A program made the translations under genes and the position numbers. Of a stretch of DNA of 34,699 nt, positions 6,979-16,143 are shown one piece after another (positions within the stretch are counted from its first letter, which is position 1; every line of letters starts with the position of its first letter). The stretch covers positions 1 through 34,699 of the forward strand of contig CALVPP010000009.1 of the NCBI GenBank assembly GCA_944351395.1. Reading direction: 5' to 3'. The DNA is from an uncultured Bacilli bacterium. Its GTDB lineage: Bacteria > Bacillota_I > Bacilli_A > RFN20 > CAG-826. The notes beneath the pieces are model-generated. The model searched no databases, was not told where the DNA came from, and saw only the letters and a list, made by a program, of their open reading frames with translations.

Positions 6979-7674
6979 CTACAAAGGTTTATTTTTAATC
7001 AAAGAATACTCACGAGGATATATTTTGCTATTTTCACGATGTTTTTTAAAAGTGAGAACATAACGTTCGCCCATGTTGTTTGGTAAAATAAAATTAGAAG
7101 TATTAACCAAAGTTAAGTTTAGTTTTTTTGCAACTCTTAAAATGTCTTCTTTTTCTTCAAGATAGTGTTTACTTTTTAATGCGATAAGGGCACCACCAAC
7201 TTTGACAAAAGGTGCTAAGATTTCTAATTCAATTGTACTAGGCGCAAAAGCACGTGCGGTGACGATATCAAATGAGTCACGAAAAGTTTTATGCGCTAAT
7301 ATTTCTGCTCTACCGTTAATGATATGTAAATTATCCATACCAAGTTCATTTTTAACCTTATTAAGAAAGAATATTTTTTTGTTATTAGAATCAATTGCAT
7401 AACCTACCATGCGATTATTTAACAAACATAATGGAACTATTGGAAATCCTGCACCACTTCCGATATCTAATACTTTTTTCCCGGTTAAATCCAAGTCTTT
7501 GAACGGAAATAAAGAATCATAAAAATGTTTGATGAGCACTTCTTCTTCACTTATTAAAGAAGTCAAATTATATTTTTGATTTTCACTCACTAATAAATGA
7601 TAAAAAGCTTCTAACTTAAGAAACGCATCATCACTAGTATAAGGTAAAATTTCTTTGATGATTTTAAAATCCAT
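6979..7674 (-). CDS. rsmG: 16S rRNA (guanine-N7) methyltransferase RsmG
   Basis: RsmG (GidB) methylates N7 of G527 in 16S rRNA using S-adenosylmethionine. The 231 residues fit the family. KYNLTSL (34-40) precedes the SAM-binding motif [14 protein letters not shown] (69-82). VTARAFAPS and the GALIALKS strand follow. The ATG at 7674 is 2 nt from the mnmG stop, with AGAGAGG inside the mnmG 3' end. It sits in the conserved mnmG-rsmG-parA order. The last 20 residues are a basic tail. Confidence 0.95.
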   Translation of the reverse strand: MDFKIIKEILPYTSDDAFLKLEAFYHLLVSENQKYNLTSLISEEEVLIKHFYDSLFPFKDLDLTGKKVLDIGSGAGFPIVPLCLLNNRMVGYAIDSNNKKIFFLNKVKNELGMDNLHIINGRAEILAHKTFRDSFDIVTARAFAPSTIELEILAPFVKVGGALIALKSKHYLEEKEDILRVAKKLNLTLVNTSNFILPNNMGERYVLTFKKHRENSKIYPREYSLIKNKPL

Positions 7675-7676
7675 AG

Positions 7677-9554
7677 TTAACCTCTCTTTTTAAGATATAT
7701 CAAAAGAGTGTTAATGTCACTAGGATTGATACCTGAAATTCTGCTCGCTTGTGCAATAGATAAAGGGCGTATTTTTGCTAATTTTTCTCTTGCTTCAAGA
7801 GCTAAACCATCAATATTTGAATAATCTAAATCATAAGGTAATGTGACGCTTTCAAGTTTTTTAAGTTTAATCGCATCATGCTCTTGTTTTTTAAGATATC
7901 CTTCATATTTAATTTTAACTTCAAGTTTAACGACACTAATTGAATCAAGTTCAAGAGAGGATATATATGGGATTTGTTCAATAATTTTTATTAGTGAAAC
8001 ACCTTCTCTTCTAATCAATTCTAAAGCGTTAACCCCATGATTTAATTTTTCGTAATTCAACTGTTCAAGATAATCATTAATCCAATTATCTTTTGGTCCG
8101 AAATGAATTTTAGAAAGGAAATCATAAGCCTTAGCTATTTTCGCTTCTTCATTTTTAAAATGGCTGTAACGTTCGTCGCTTATCAAGCCGAGTTGATGAC
8201 CATATTCACTTAGACGCGTATCAGCATTATCGTGTCTTAAAAGCAAACGATATTCTGCTCTTGATGATAATAAGCGGTAAGGTTCACTAATACCTTTCGT
8301 CACTAAGTCATCGATCATTACACCAATATATGCTTCATCACGTCGTAAAATAAAAGGTTTTAACCCTTTTATCTTTAAACTCGCGTTTATACCTGCCATA
8401 AGTCCTAAAGCGGCAGCTTCTTCATAACCTGATGTACCAGCAATTTGACCAGCGATATATAATCCGTCATATTTTTTGGTCTCTAATGTTTTCTTAAGTT
8501 CCAGAGGAGATAAAGCATCGTATTCAATTGCGTATGCATACTTTAAAATTTCTGCATTTTCTAAACCTGGCAAACTATGAACCATATCTACTTGCACTTC
8601 TTTACACATCGAGGTGGCAAATCCTTGTAGATATATTGATGTCAAATCGTGTCCTTCAGGTTCTAAAAATAATTGATGTCGTTCGTGTTTTGGAAATTGT
8701 ACGATTTTTGCTTCTATTGAAGGACAATATCTCGGGCCTATACCTTTCACGTTGCCGCTATAAAGAGCAGTTTCATGTAGATGATTTCGCACGATTTCGT
8801 GTGTCTTATCGTTAGTATAAATTAAATAACAAGGATATTGTTCATTTATAGGAATAAATTTATTCGTTTCATACGAAAATGCTAAAGGCTCATCACTACC
8901 TAATTCAATTTTAGCTTTGCTAAAATCGATTGATGACCTTTTGATACGTGGTGGTGTCCCTGTCTTGAGACGAATAATTTCAAGACCCATTTCTTTCAAA
9001 GATGAGCTAATTTCCTTAACAGTTTTTTCACCATCTGGTCCACCCTCATGTCGAGTAAGACCTACCAATATTTCACTATTAGCGTACGTGCCTAACGCTA
9101 AAATTGTCGCTTTTGCATAAAAAGATGAACCGTCTTTTAAAATAACTCCCAAACATCTGTTTTCATCGTGAATTAAAGCAGTAACAGCCCCATCTAGATA
9201 AGTTAAATTAGACTGTTTAACGATTTTATCCTGCATAATTTTTCGATAGAGTGCACGATCATTTTGTGACCTTAACGCCCAAACACCAGGTCCTTTACCT
9301 CGATTGAGCATTTTCATCTGCATATATCGATCATCTGCACTTTTAGCCATCTCTCCACCTAGAGCATCGATTTCTCTAACTACGATACCTTTAGCGCTTC
9401 CTCCAATAGATGGATTACAAGGCATATTAGCTACATTGTTAAAATTAAGCGAAATAAGCAAAGTTTTTAGCCCCATTCTCGCACTAGCTAGAGATGCTTC
9501 AATGCCAGCATGCCCACCACCGACGACGATGATGTCATATTTATCATTCATCAT
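7677..9554 (-). CDS. mnmG: tRNA uridine-5-carboxymethylaminomethyl modification enzyme MnmG
   Basis: MnmG (GidA) is the FAD-dependent partner of MnmE that installs the cmnm5 modification at wobble uridine 34. The 625-residue length is normal. The FAD dinucleotide-binding motif [18 protein letters not shown] lies near residues 11-28. [15 protein letters not shown], with the conserved Cys, follows near 43-57. [14 protein letters not shown] and the helical C-terminal domain, ending in [17 protein letters not shown], are present. Two ATGs are tandem (9554, 9551); GGAAGG lies upstream. The first ATG overlaps the sufB stop as ATGA, linking it to the suf genes. Confidence 0.97.
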   Translation of the reverse strand: MMNDKYDIIVVGGGHAGIEASLASARMGLKTLLISLNFNNVANMPCNPSIGGSAKGIVVREIDALGGEMAKSADDRYMQMKMLNRGKGPGVWALRSQNDRALYRKIMQDKIVKQSNLTYLDGAVTALIHDENRCLGVILKDGSSFYAKATILALGTYANSEILVGLTRHEGGPDGEKTVKEISSSLKEMGLEIIRLKTGTPPRIKRSSIDFSKAKIELGSDEPLAFSYETNKFIPINEQYPCYLIYTNDKTHEIVRNHLHETALYSGNVKGIGPRYCPSIEAKIVQFPKHERHQLFLEPEGHDLTSIYLQGFATSMCKEVQVDMVHSLPGLENAEILKYAYAIEYDALSPLELKKTLETKKYDGLYIAGQIAGTSGYEEAAALGLMAGINASLKIKGLKPFILRRDEAYIGVMIDDLVTKGISEPYRLLSSRAEYRLLLRHDNADTRLSEYGHQLGLISDERYSHFKNEEAKIAKAYDFLSKIHFGPKDNWINDYLEQLNYEKLNHGVNALELIRREGVSLIKIIEQIPYISSLELDSISVVKLEVKIKYEGYLKKQEHDAIKLKKLESVTLPYDLDYSNIDGLALEAREKLAKIRPLSIAQASRISGINPSDINTLLIYLKKRG

Positions 9555-10954
9555 CCAACACTACCTTCCATATCTAGTTTGATAAGTTGATTAAGTTCAA
9601 CAGCGTACTCCATTGGTAGTTCTTTAGAAAATGGTTCTATAAATCCCATGACAATCATCTCTTTGGCGTGAGCTTCGTCAATACCACGTGACATGAGATA
9701 AAATAATTGTTCCTCATCAATTTTTGAAACGGTGGCTTCGTGAGCAACATATGAGCTATTATTTAAAAGTTCATTTTTTGGAAGAGTATCAGATTTAGAA
9801 ATATCATCCAATATTAAAGTATCACAATTAACACTAGCACGTGAGTTTATGGCACTATTTAAAATTCTTACGGTTCCACGATAATTTGAAACACCACCAT
9901 TTTTAACGATAGTTTTACTAATGATAGTTGAACTCGTATGCGGTGCTTCGTGAATCATTCTAGCACCAGCATCTTGATATTGTCCCTTACTTGCAACAGC
10001 AATTGAAATACAAGTGCCTTTTGCACCTTCACCACGTAATATGCAAGCTGGGTATTTCATATTAACGCTGCTGCCGATGTTACCATCGATCCATTCCATA
10101 AGAGCGTTTTCGTAACATACAGCTCTTTTTGTGACGAGATTGACGATATTGCGCGACCAATTTTGTACTGTCGAGTAACGGCATCTAGCATTTTTATGAA
10201 CGAAAATTTCAACGACTGCTGCGTGTAATGATTCTTTTGAATAAATAGGTGCAGTACATCCTTCAACATAATGCACATCTGCTCCTTCATCCACTATGAT
10301 GAGCGTTCTTTCAAATTGCCCCATTTTTTCTTGATTAATACGGAAATAAGATTGCAATGGTTTTTCCAATTTGACACCTTTAGGAACATAAATAAATGAT
10401 CCTCCAGACCATACTGCTCCATTGAGTGCAGCGAATTTATTATCAGAATATGGAACAATTGTTCCAAAATATTTTTTTACTAGTTCAGGACATACTTTTA
10501 AAGCCTGGTCTGTCGATAAGAAAATGACGCCTTTTTCATCTATTTCACTAAGCATATTGTGATAGACGACTTCAGATTCGTATTGAGCGCTGACACCTGC
10601 TAGAAATTTTTGTTCTGCTTCTGGAATGCCAAGTCTATCAAAAGTATGTTTGATAGTGATAGGAACATCTTCCCAAGAATGTGATTCTTTGTCACTCGTT
10701 CTAATGAAATAAGTATAAGAATCAAAGTCTAATGAAGAAAGATCAGGACCAAAATTTGGTAAAGGCATCGCTTTGAACGCTTTAAAAGATTTAAGACGAT
10801 ATTCGAGCATCCAATCTGGTTCGTGTTTAAGACGAGAAATCGTTTTGACAACTTCTTCATTTAATCCAATACCAGTTGAACTAACAGATTTAACATCGTC
10901 TTTAAACCCATAAGCGTATTGTTCATCATTCAATTTCTTAATATCGTCATTCAT
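9551..10954 (-). CDS. sufB: Fe-S cluster scaffold subunit SufB
   Basis: SufB with SufC and SufD forms the SufBCD scaffold on which Fe-S clusters are built from SufS/SufU sulfur. From ATG 10954 it has 467 residues, as in Bacillus. Diagnostic stretches are GLNEEVV near the N-terminus, YKTEWM-like [38 protein letters not shown]-type sequence, [13 protein letters not shown], and the SufB/D C-terminal signature [19 protein letters not shown]. An in-frame TTG at 10966 is a possible start: AGGAGG (10975-10970) is 3 nt from TTG but 15 nt from ATG, and an AGAAGG touches ATG, so the start is not fully settled. It overlaps sufU by 8 nt and mnmG by 4 nt. Confidence 0.96.
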   Translation of the reverse strand: MNDDIKKLNDEQYAYGFKDDVKSVSSTGIGLNEEVVKTISRLKHEPDWMLEYRLKSFKAFKAMPLPNFGPDLSSLDFDSYTYFIRTSDKESHSWEDVPITIKHTFDRLGIPEAEQKFLAGVSAQYESEVVYHNMLSEIDEKGVIFLSTDQALKVCPELVKKYFGTIVPYSDNKFAALNGAVWSGGSFIYVPKGVKLEKPLQSYFRINQEKMGQFERTLIIVDEGADVHYVEGCTAPIYSKESLHAAVVEIFVHKNARCRYSTVQNWSRNIVNLVTKRAVCYENALMEWIDGNIGSSVNMKYPACILRGEGAKGTCISIAVASKGQYQDAGARMIHEAPHTSSTIISKTIVKNGGVSNYRGTVRILNSAINSRASVNCDTLILDDISKSDTLPKNELLNNSSYVAHEATVSKIDEEQLFYLMSRGIDEAHAKEMIVMGFIEPFSKELPMEYAVELNQLIKLDMEGSVG

Positions 10955-11387
10955 CCTTCTTATCAATTGCCTCCTTTAAGGCGTTCCAACCTATGGTCGC
11001 ACATTTGATTCTAGCAGCTTGCTTATGAGTGTTTTTAAAAGCGTTCGCTTCTTCTAAAATGTCACTATCAAATGGTTTTTCAAAAATCATATTTAAATAT
11101 GATTCAATAATTTTATTTGCCTCTTCTATTGGCTTACCGATAATCAAGTCGCACATGATATCCGTGCTGCTTGATGTAATAGTACAGGCGACACCATCAA
11201 ACATAGCATCGATTACCTTGCCGTCATCTACTTTTACGTAAAGGATAATATCATCTATACAATTTTCGGAATCTTTATGCACTTGTCTATATTCCGATAA
11301 ATTTAAAGGTACGCCTTTATGACGTGGATTAGAAAAATGGTCCATGATGATAGAACGCATCATATGATCATCAAGCAAAATAGGCAT
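10947..11387 (-). CDS. sufU: Zinc-dependent sulfurtransferase SufU
   Basis: SufU accepts persulfide sulfur from SufS and passes it to SufBCD in Gram-positive bacteria. It has 146 residues. The expected ligands are present: C43 and D45 (ENCIDD), C68 (GVACTIT) and C129 ([12 protein letters not shown]). The N-terminal [13 protein letters not shown] is the IscU/SufU signature. The SufU-type insertion between residues 68 and 129 fits Gram-positive SufU rather than IscU. GGGGGA lies upstream of the ATG. It overlaps the sufS end by 17 nt and the sufB start by 8 nt. Confidence 0.95.
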   Translation of the reverse strand: MPILLDDHMMRSIIMDHFSNPRHKGVPLNLSEYRQVHKDSENCIDDIILYVKVDDGKVIDAMFDGVACTITSSSTDIMCDLIIGKPIEEANKIIESYLNMIFEKPFDSDILEEANAFKNTHKQAARIKCATIGWNALKEAIDKKDE

Positions 11388-12606
11388 CTAAGAATCCCCC
11401 GCTTCCTTTTAATGCATCGACCAAAATGTCGATTTCCTCTTTTGTGTTATATGGCGCTAATGAGATACGAACAGTCGCTAATGAATGTAAATGATCGATC
11501 AAAATCTTAGCACAATGCTGACCACTACGAGTCGCAATCCCTTTACTATTTAAATATGTTGATAAATCTTGTGCAAATATATCTTTAACATTAATAGTAA
11601 TAATAGCGGCTTCAGCTAATTCATTATAGATGATAACGTTTGGAAGTTCTTTTAATCTTTTAATCGCATATTCTCTCAGTTCTTTTTCGTATTCGTTCAT
11701 TTTTTCAATATCATATTTTTCGATGAAATCAATTGCAGCGTTTAAACCGTAGATACCTTCAAGATTTAAAGTTCCAGCCTCTAATCTTTCTGGAGCACTT
11801 AAATATCTAACATCACCGCATGCTAAAAATTTTGCGTTCATGCCGCCACCAGTTAATAGAGGCTGCATCTTATCTAATAATTCTTTTTTACCATAGATGA
11901 CACCAAGCCCTGTCGGACCATACATCTTATGTGCTGAAAAGACTAAAAAATCGCAATCTAAATCGATGACATCAGTTTTCATATGCGGTACTGATTGGGC
12001 GCCATCTAAAACAAAATAAGCACCAAAGATATGGCAAATTGCCGCCATTTCTTTGGATTCACTAATAAATCCTAAAACGTTAGTTACATGTGCTACGCTT
12101 ACTACTTTCGTCTTATTTGTAATAACTTCTTTTAAATTGGAAGCAAGTAAACGTCCTTCTTTAGATAAAGGAATATATTTGATTTTAGCGCCTTTAAGTT
12201 CTGCTACCCTAAACCAAGGTAGAACATTAGAAGCATGTTCGGCCTCATCTATGATTATTTCATCGCCTTCATTAATTTCGTTCATCAAACCATATGCGAT
12301 GATATTGAGGGACATTGACGCGCCAGAAGTGAAAACAATTTCTTCAGGTTTTCTAGCATTTATAAATTGAGCAACTTTTGTGCGAGTTTCATACACTTTT
12401 TGATCCATTTCGTAACAAAGATCATAATCACCGCGATGTGAATTAGAAGTATGTTCAAAATAATATTGTCTAATAGCATCAAATACTTCAATGGGTTTAA
12501 ATGTCGTCGAGGCATTGTCTAAAAAAACAAGAGGCTCATTCTGCATTTTTTTACCATTAAGCATTGGAAAATGTGAACGAAATTCAAACACATTAAACTG
12601 ACTCAT
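11371..12606 (-). CDS. sufS: Cysteine desulfurase SufS
   Basis: SufS is a class II PLP-dependent cysteine desulfurase that yields alanine and an enzyme persulfide. It has 411 residues. LDNASTTFKP opens the fold (29-38); EAEHASNVLPW (121-131) carries the PLP-stacking His124. D201 and Q204 lie in VLDGAQSVPH, the PLP lysine is K227 in FSAHKMYGPTG, and the catalytic cysteine is C365 in RSGQHCAK. The C-terminal TVRISLAPYNTKEEID is typical. The ATG overlaps the sufD stop as ATGA, with AAGGA upstream. Confidence 0.97.
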   Translation of the reverse strand: MSQFNVFEFRSHFPMLNGKKMQNEPLVFLDNASTTFKPIEVFDAIRQYYFEHTSNSHRGDYDLCYEMDQKVYETRTKVAQFINARKPEEIVFTSGASMSLNIIAYGLMNEINEGDEIIIDEAEHASNVLPWFRVAELKGAKIKYIPLSKEGRLLASNLKEVITNKTKVVSVAHVTNVLGFISESKEMAAICHIFGAYFVLDGAQSVPHMKTDVIDLDCDFLVFSAHKMYGPTGLGVIYGKKELLDKMQPLLTGGGMNAKFLACGDVRYLSAPERLEAGTLNLEGIYGLNAAIDFIEKYDIEKMNEYEKELREYAIKRLKELPNVIIYNELAEAAIITINVKDIFAQDLSTYLNSKGIATRSGQHCAKILIDHLHSLATVRISLAPYNTKEEIDILVDALKGSGGFLDAYFA

Positions 12607-13328
12607 AATAATTCCTTAATCTCCTTAATCACTCTTTCTTTCGCTACTTCATCTTTAATTTTTTCAATAGCAGGAGAAAGATGTGCTAAAGTTAATAACG
12701 CCTTTGCGTCACTTTCTTTTAAACCTCTTGATTGTAAGTAAAACAAAGCATTTTCGTCAACCTTACCAACACTGGCGCTATGCATAGCAACCACATCATC
12801 ACAATCTATTGAAAGAATTGGTCTAGCACTACTAAACGCTCTTTCATCGTAATTAATAATTTTTGCTACTTGAGACACTTTTGCGCCATTTGCTCTAGGA
12901 TATATTTTACCTACTCCTGCAAAAGATAATCTTCCATTCGATAAAACTACGCCATAGTTATACATATGGGCAGTAGTACGACCAACTATTTGATCGATAG
13001 ATACATCAATCTTTTTATCATCATCATTGTTAGAAATACTGGCCAAACACCATTCAAAAGAAGATTTTTCTTCATTCATTATAACATTTGCGCTTAAATC
13101 TAATTTTCCTTTGCTCGTGTCGATGAGGACAATATTAGCCCGTGCATTCTTTTTTAAGTCAAAGAAAATTTTAAAGGACACTACTGTAGCACTTAAATAG
13201 ATAGTTAAATCTAAACACTTATCTTGTTTAACAATGTACATTAAATTTTTAGAAGAATTGATTTCTATTTCTTCTATCACATCGTCATTTACTTCTATTT
13301 TTAAAGTGTTATCATCATTCAGCATCAT
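12603..13328 (-). CDS. sufD: Short SufD-like Fe-S assembly subunit
   Basis: SufD pairs with SufB in the SufBC2D scaffold. At 241 residues this protein is a little over half the usual SufD length (about 430); it holds only the beta-helix core and the C-terminal helices. Recognisable parts are PRANGAKVSQVAKIIN, the CDDVVAMHSASVGKVDE segment with the conserved His, and LFYLQSRGLKESDAKALL, the SufB/D terminal signature. The frame is intact, with 4-nt overlaps on both sides (sufC and sufS), so this is a natively short form and not a broken gene. Start choice between two tandem ATGs (13328, 13325) is uncertain, and the ribosome site is weak. Confidence 0.88.
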   Translation of the reverse strand: MMLNDDNTLKIEVNDDVIEEIEINSSKNLMYIVKQDKCLDLTIYLSATVVSFKIFFDLKKNARANIVLIDTSKGKLDLSANVIMNEEKSSFEWCLASISNNDDDKKIDVSIDQIVGRTTAHMYNYGVVLSNGRLSFAGVGKIYPRANGAKVSQVAKIINYDERAFSSARPILSIDCDDVVAMHSASVGKVDENALFYLQSRGLKESDAKALLTLAHLSPAIEKIKDEVAKERVIKEIKELL

Positions 13329-14149
13329 TTAGCTCTATTTTTCCTTATCGCACATGTACCGAGCGAAATAACTTTTGGTTTCGCTTCGCTTCCTTTTTTC
13401 AAAGAAATATTGAATTCACTCTCAAGCCATTCATAACCTTCAACATCAATTTTTTCGACATAACTATTGTCGCCTTCAAAAGCTATTCTCCCATCAACGA
13501 TGATAGCGACACGGGATGGTTTCACAATTTCATAAAGTCTAGCGTAATGCGAAATAATTAAGATACCTTTGCCTTTTTCTTGTTCTTCCTTTAATGCCTT
13601 TGCCACGTAATTGATAGCGTCGACATCTAAACCACTATCAATTTCATCAACTAAATCAAAAATTGGATTTAATATGAGCATCTGCATGATTTCATTTTTC
13701 TTTTTCTCTCCACCGCTAAATCCTTCATTCAATGAACGATTAACCATATCGAATGGAAAGTTAACTTCTTTCGTTGCTTCATTCAAAAGTTTATAAAATT
13801 CACTTAAGGAGATTGGTTTATCTCGCCTAGAATTTATCGCACTTCTTAGAAAATCAGCTGTAGGAACGCCAGGCACTTCAATTGGCATTTGCATAGCGAG
13901 GAATAGACCTTTTTTGGATCTTTCACTTGCGTCCATCATCAAAATGTTTTCGCCATCAAGTAAAATTTCGCCACTATCGACGTGATAACGAGGATGTCCC
14001 ATAATAGTCATTAGTAAAGTAGATTTGCCATGTCCATTTGGACCATATAAAGCAACTGTCTCATTTTCATCAATTTTAAGGTTCACACCTTTTAATATTT
14101 CTTTACCATCTATCGAGACGTGGAGATCTTTTATTTCTAATGTGTGCAT
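13325..14149 (-). CDS. sufC: Fe-S assembly ATPase SufC
   Basis: SufC is the ABC-type ATPase of the SufBCD scaffold. It has 274 residues. Walker A GPNGHGKST spans 36-44, the signature FSGGEKKK 144-151, Walker B with the catalytic glutamate LVDEIDSGLD 166-175, and the H-loop ISH lies near residue 201. MQMPIEVPGV (87-96) is a SufC hallmark Q-loop region. The C-terminus is about 25 residues longer than usual, basic and cysteine-containing (GTCAIRKNRAK). GAGGAAG precedes the ATG. It is the first gene of the minus-strand run, so its upstream region holds the likely promoter. Confidence 0.96.
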   Translation of the reverse strand: MHTLEIKDLHVSIDGKEILKGVNLKIDENETVALYGPNGHGKSTLLMTIMGHPRYHVDSGEILLDGENILMMDASERSKKGLFLAMQMPIEVPGVPTADFLRSAINSRRDKPISLSEFYKLLNEATKEVNFPFDMVNRSLNEGFSGGEKKKNEIMQMLILNPIFDLVDEIDSGLDVDAINYVAKALKEEQEKGKGILIISHYARLYEIVKPSRVAIIVDGRIAFEGDNSYVEKIDVEGYEWLESEFNISLKKGSEAKPKVISLGTCAIRKNRAK

Positions 14150-14177
14150 ATTTTCTTCCTCACCGTGCCTTATATTT

Positions 14178-14206
14178 TATATAATCGTTTTTGATTTTAC
14201 CACTAA
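14178..14206 (-). promoter_or_regulatory. Weak candidate promoter for the suf run
   Basis: Minus: TTAGTG (14206-14201), 17 nt, TATATA (14183-14178), about 22 nt before the sufC ribosome site. The match is modest and overlapping TATAAA/TATAAG hexamers are possible alternatives. Confidence 0.35.
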
Positions 14207-14271
14207 GACGATAAAAAAGTGCATTTTCTTTTTAACCTTTTGATTTTAATTTGAACGCGCACATTTGTATG

Positions 14272-14298
14272 TTGATATTTAAAAAAAGTATGTATAAA
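14272..14298 (+). promoter_or_regulatory. Probable promoter of the lipoprotein pair
   Basis: TTGATA (14272-14277), 15 nt, TATAAA (14293-14298), preceded by TG. It is followed by AAGGAGG at 14320-14326 and the ATG at 14338. Confidence 0.6.
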
Positions 14299-14337
14299 AT
14301 AAATAACGCTATGCATACGAAGGAGGAAAACTAGTGT

Positions 14338-16143
14338 ATGAAAAAAAGCAAGCTTACATTCGGTCTCGCTTTTACTCTCTTACCACTTCTTGCGGTCGCA
14401 TGTTCCCCAACTGTCGTAGCCGATGATAAGAACATCGTTTCTTTCACCGGTGCGAATGGTGATAAAGTCGAAATTCCAGTCGACGAAATCTATGCGAACT
14501 ACAAAGTCGACTCCGATGGCGTTGAAAGATTTTGGAACGCTCTCGTCGAAGTCGTCGTCCGTAACGAAATGGATAAACCAGAAAACGCTGCAACGAAATC
14601 ATTATGTGAATCTTTAGCACGTAACCGTGTCGAAGGTTCAAAAGAACAAGCTCAAAGCAACGCTGAAGCGAACGGAACGTCCTACGATGAGGAATTTGAG
14701 AACATCCTCAATAGTAACAGTTGTGAAGATGAAGATGAATTATTCGATCTTTACACCTATCAAGAGATGACTAATGAATTGGAAGATGATTTCTTCTCTA
14801 CTGAGAGATTATCTGAAATTCTCGCCGATCAAGATGGTGGTTATCTCGTGACAGAAGTTCCTTATCACGTTCGTCACATCTTAGTGAACGTGACCGCTTC
14901 TATCCCAGAAAATTTAAATATCGCCACGACACCATTCACTTCACAAGAAATTACTGCTGGTGAAGCGAATAAACTCTCAAACGTCGTCGCTGCTCTCGCT
15001 CGTGGTAATCAAACATTTGGTCAAGTCGCTTATCAATATAGCGATGATGCAAGCGGTGATACTTCAAGTCGTAATAATTATGGTGATGTCGGTATCATGG
15101 GTCGTTCAACATCATTCGTAAACGAATTCAAACTTGGTCTTTATACGTATGATTTAATCTATAACTCAGGTAGAGATTCTGACTTAGTCGCTGAAACTTT
15201 ACGCATCGAAAGTGAAGTAAAAACTGACTTCTCAGCTATCGATGGTTTAGATAGCATTGGCACGATTCCATATGGTGCATTCATGGAATTAGGTGAAGTT
15301 GCTAACATTCAAACTTCCGATGATGGTCGTCCAGTGAATAATAACGTCACTCTTTACTACCCAAGAAATATTCTTTTCAACAAATATCTAAATAAACATA
15401 ACGTTAGCATCATCACACCAAATGACGTCGTCGTCGATGAAACCGCTACTACGACTGTCGTAGAAAACTTCGTTGGTGAAGTAAATCCTGAATACGAAGC
15501 TCTTCCACGTTTCAAAGAAATTCAAGGTTTAGGTAACCAAAAAGCTCTCTGTGATGAAAAAGGCAACGTCATCTTAGTCGTCCGTGCTGGTTCTGGCTAT
15601 GAAGGAATTCACTTCATGGTCGTCGAACGCAATTACTTCGACGGTGATGGAACTGGTGATATGGCTACTTTACAAGAATATTACACGACTGCTATCCCAG
15701 GAGAAGAATTATATCCAACTACTTCTACTGGTGCTGATAAAGCGACATTCGTAAATTTCATCCAAGGTAATAACACTACTTATAATACCCGTGCTGAAAC
15801 TGTAAGAAACGCTATCATGGATTACAATCCATACATCACTGATGACATGTATCTTGATTTATTTAACGAACAAAATCTTAAGATTCATGACACCGAATTA
15901 AGTGAGATGATCTTCGAATTCCTCAAAGTGCGTGAAGATGATCAAACTTACACGAGTAATGAAACATTCAGCGATAGCTGGGATACCTACATGAAATTAT
16001 TAACTCTACAACAAGAATTACGTCGTGTTGATGAAAACGGCAAACCAGTCCGTCTCGTCTCCGAAACTTGTGCAGTTCTATTTAGAACTAATCCTGATTC
16101 ACCTGCATTTGAACAAGGAGGTCTCTGCTATTATGCGCAATAA
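14338..16143 (+). CDS. PrsA-like parvulin foldase lipoprotein
   Basis: This is a 601-residue lipoprotein. Residues 1-22 form a signal peptide ending in a lipobox-like AVAC, with C22 the lipidated cysteine. It resembles PrsA/SurA foldases: a SurA_N-like helical part (about 45-165), then a parvulin-type domain starting YHVRHILVNV (176-185), with LARGNQTFGQVAYQYSDD (220-237), YGDVGIMG (248-255) and VNEFKLGLY (261-269). The usual closing strand of parvulin (G-x-H-I-x-x-V) seems to recur as GIHFMVVE near residue 425, implying a large insertion. It has extra extracellular cysteines (for example C90 and C129) and is highly acidic. Good AAGGAGG upstream. The next lipoprotein starts 11 nt before its stop. 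hit and yhaM, which also neighbour prsA in Bacillus, follow. Confidence 0.8.
   Translation: MKKSKLTFGLAFTLLPLLAVACSPTVVADDKNIVSFTGANGDKVEIPVDEIYANYKVDSDGVERFWNALVEVVVRNEMDKPENAATKSLCESLARNRVEGSKEQAQSNAEANGTSYDEEFENILNSNSCEDEDELFDLYTYQEMTNELEDDFFSTERLSEILADQDGGYLVTEVPYHVRHILVNVTASIPENLNIATTPFTSQEITAGEANKLSNVVAALARGNQTFGQVAYQYSDDASGDTSSRNNYGDVGIMGRSTSFVNEFKLGLYTYDLIYNSGRDSDLVAETLRIESEVKTDFSAIDGLDSIGTIPYGAFMELGEVANIQTSDDGRPVNNNVTLYYPRNILFNKYLNKHNVSIITPNDVVVDETATTTVVENFVGEVNPEYEALPRFKEIQGLGNQKALCDEKGNVILVVRAGSGYEGIHFMVVERNYFDGDGTGDMATLQEYYTTAIPGEELYPTTSTGADKATFVNFIQGNNTTYNTRAETVRNAIMDYNPYITDDMYLDLFNEQNLKIHDTELSEMIFEFLKVREDDQTYTSNETFSDSWDTYMKLLTLQQELRRVDENGKPVRLVSETCAVLFRTNPDSPAFEQGGLCYYAQ

Noticed and set aside
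8528-9582. Several plus-strand open frames opposite mnmG
   Set aside because: They are antisense shadows with no ribosome sites or recognisable proteins, while mnmG is certain.
14310-14317. TATGCATA palindrome before the lipoprotein ribosome site
   Set aside because: Only 8 nt and common by chance in AT-rich DNA; no second copy seen nearby.
16025-16132. Extension of the second lipoprotein into the first
   Set aside because: The signal peptide and lipobox begin at ATG 16133, which has a good ribosome site.
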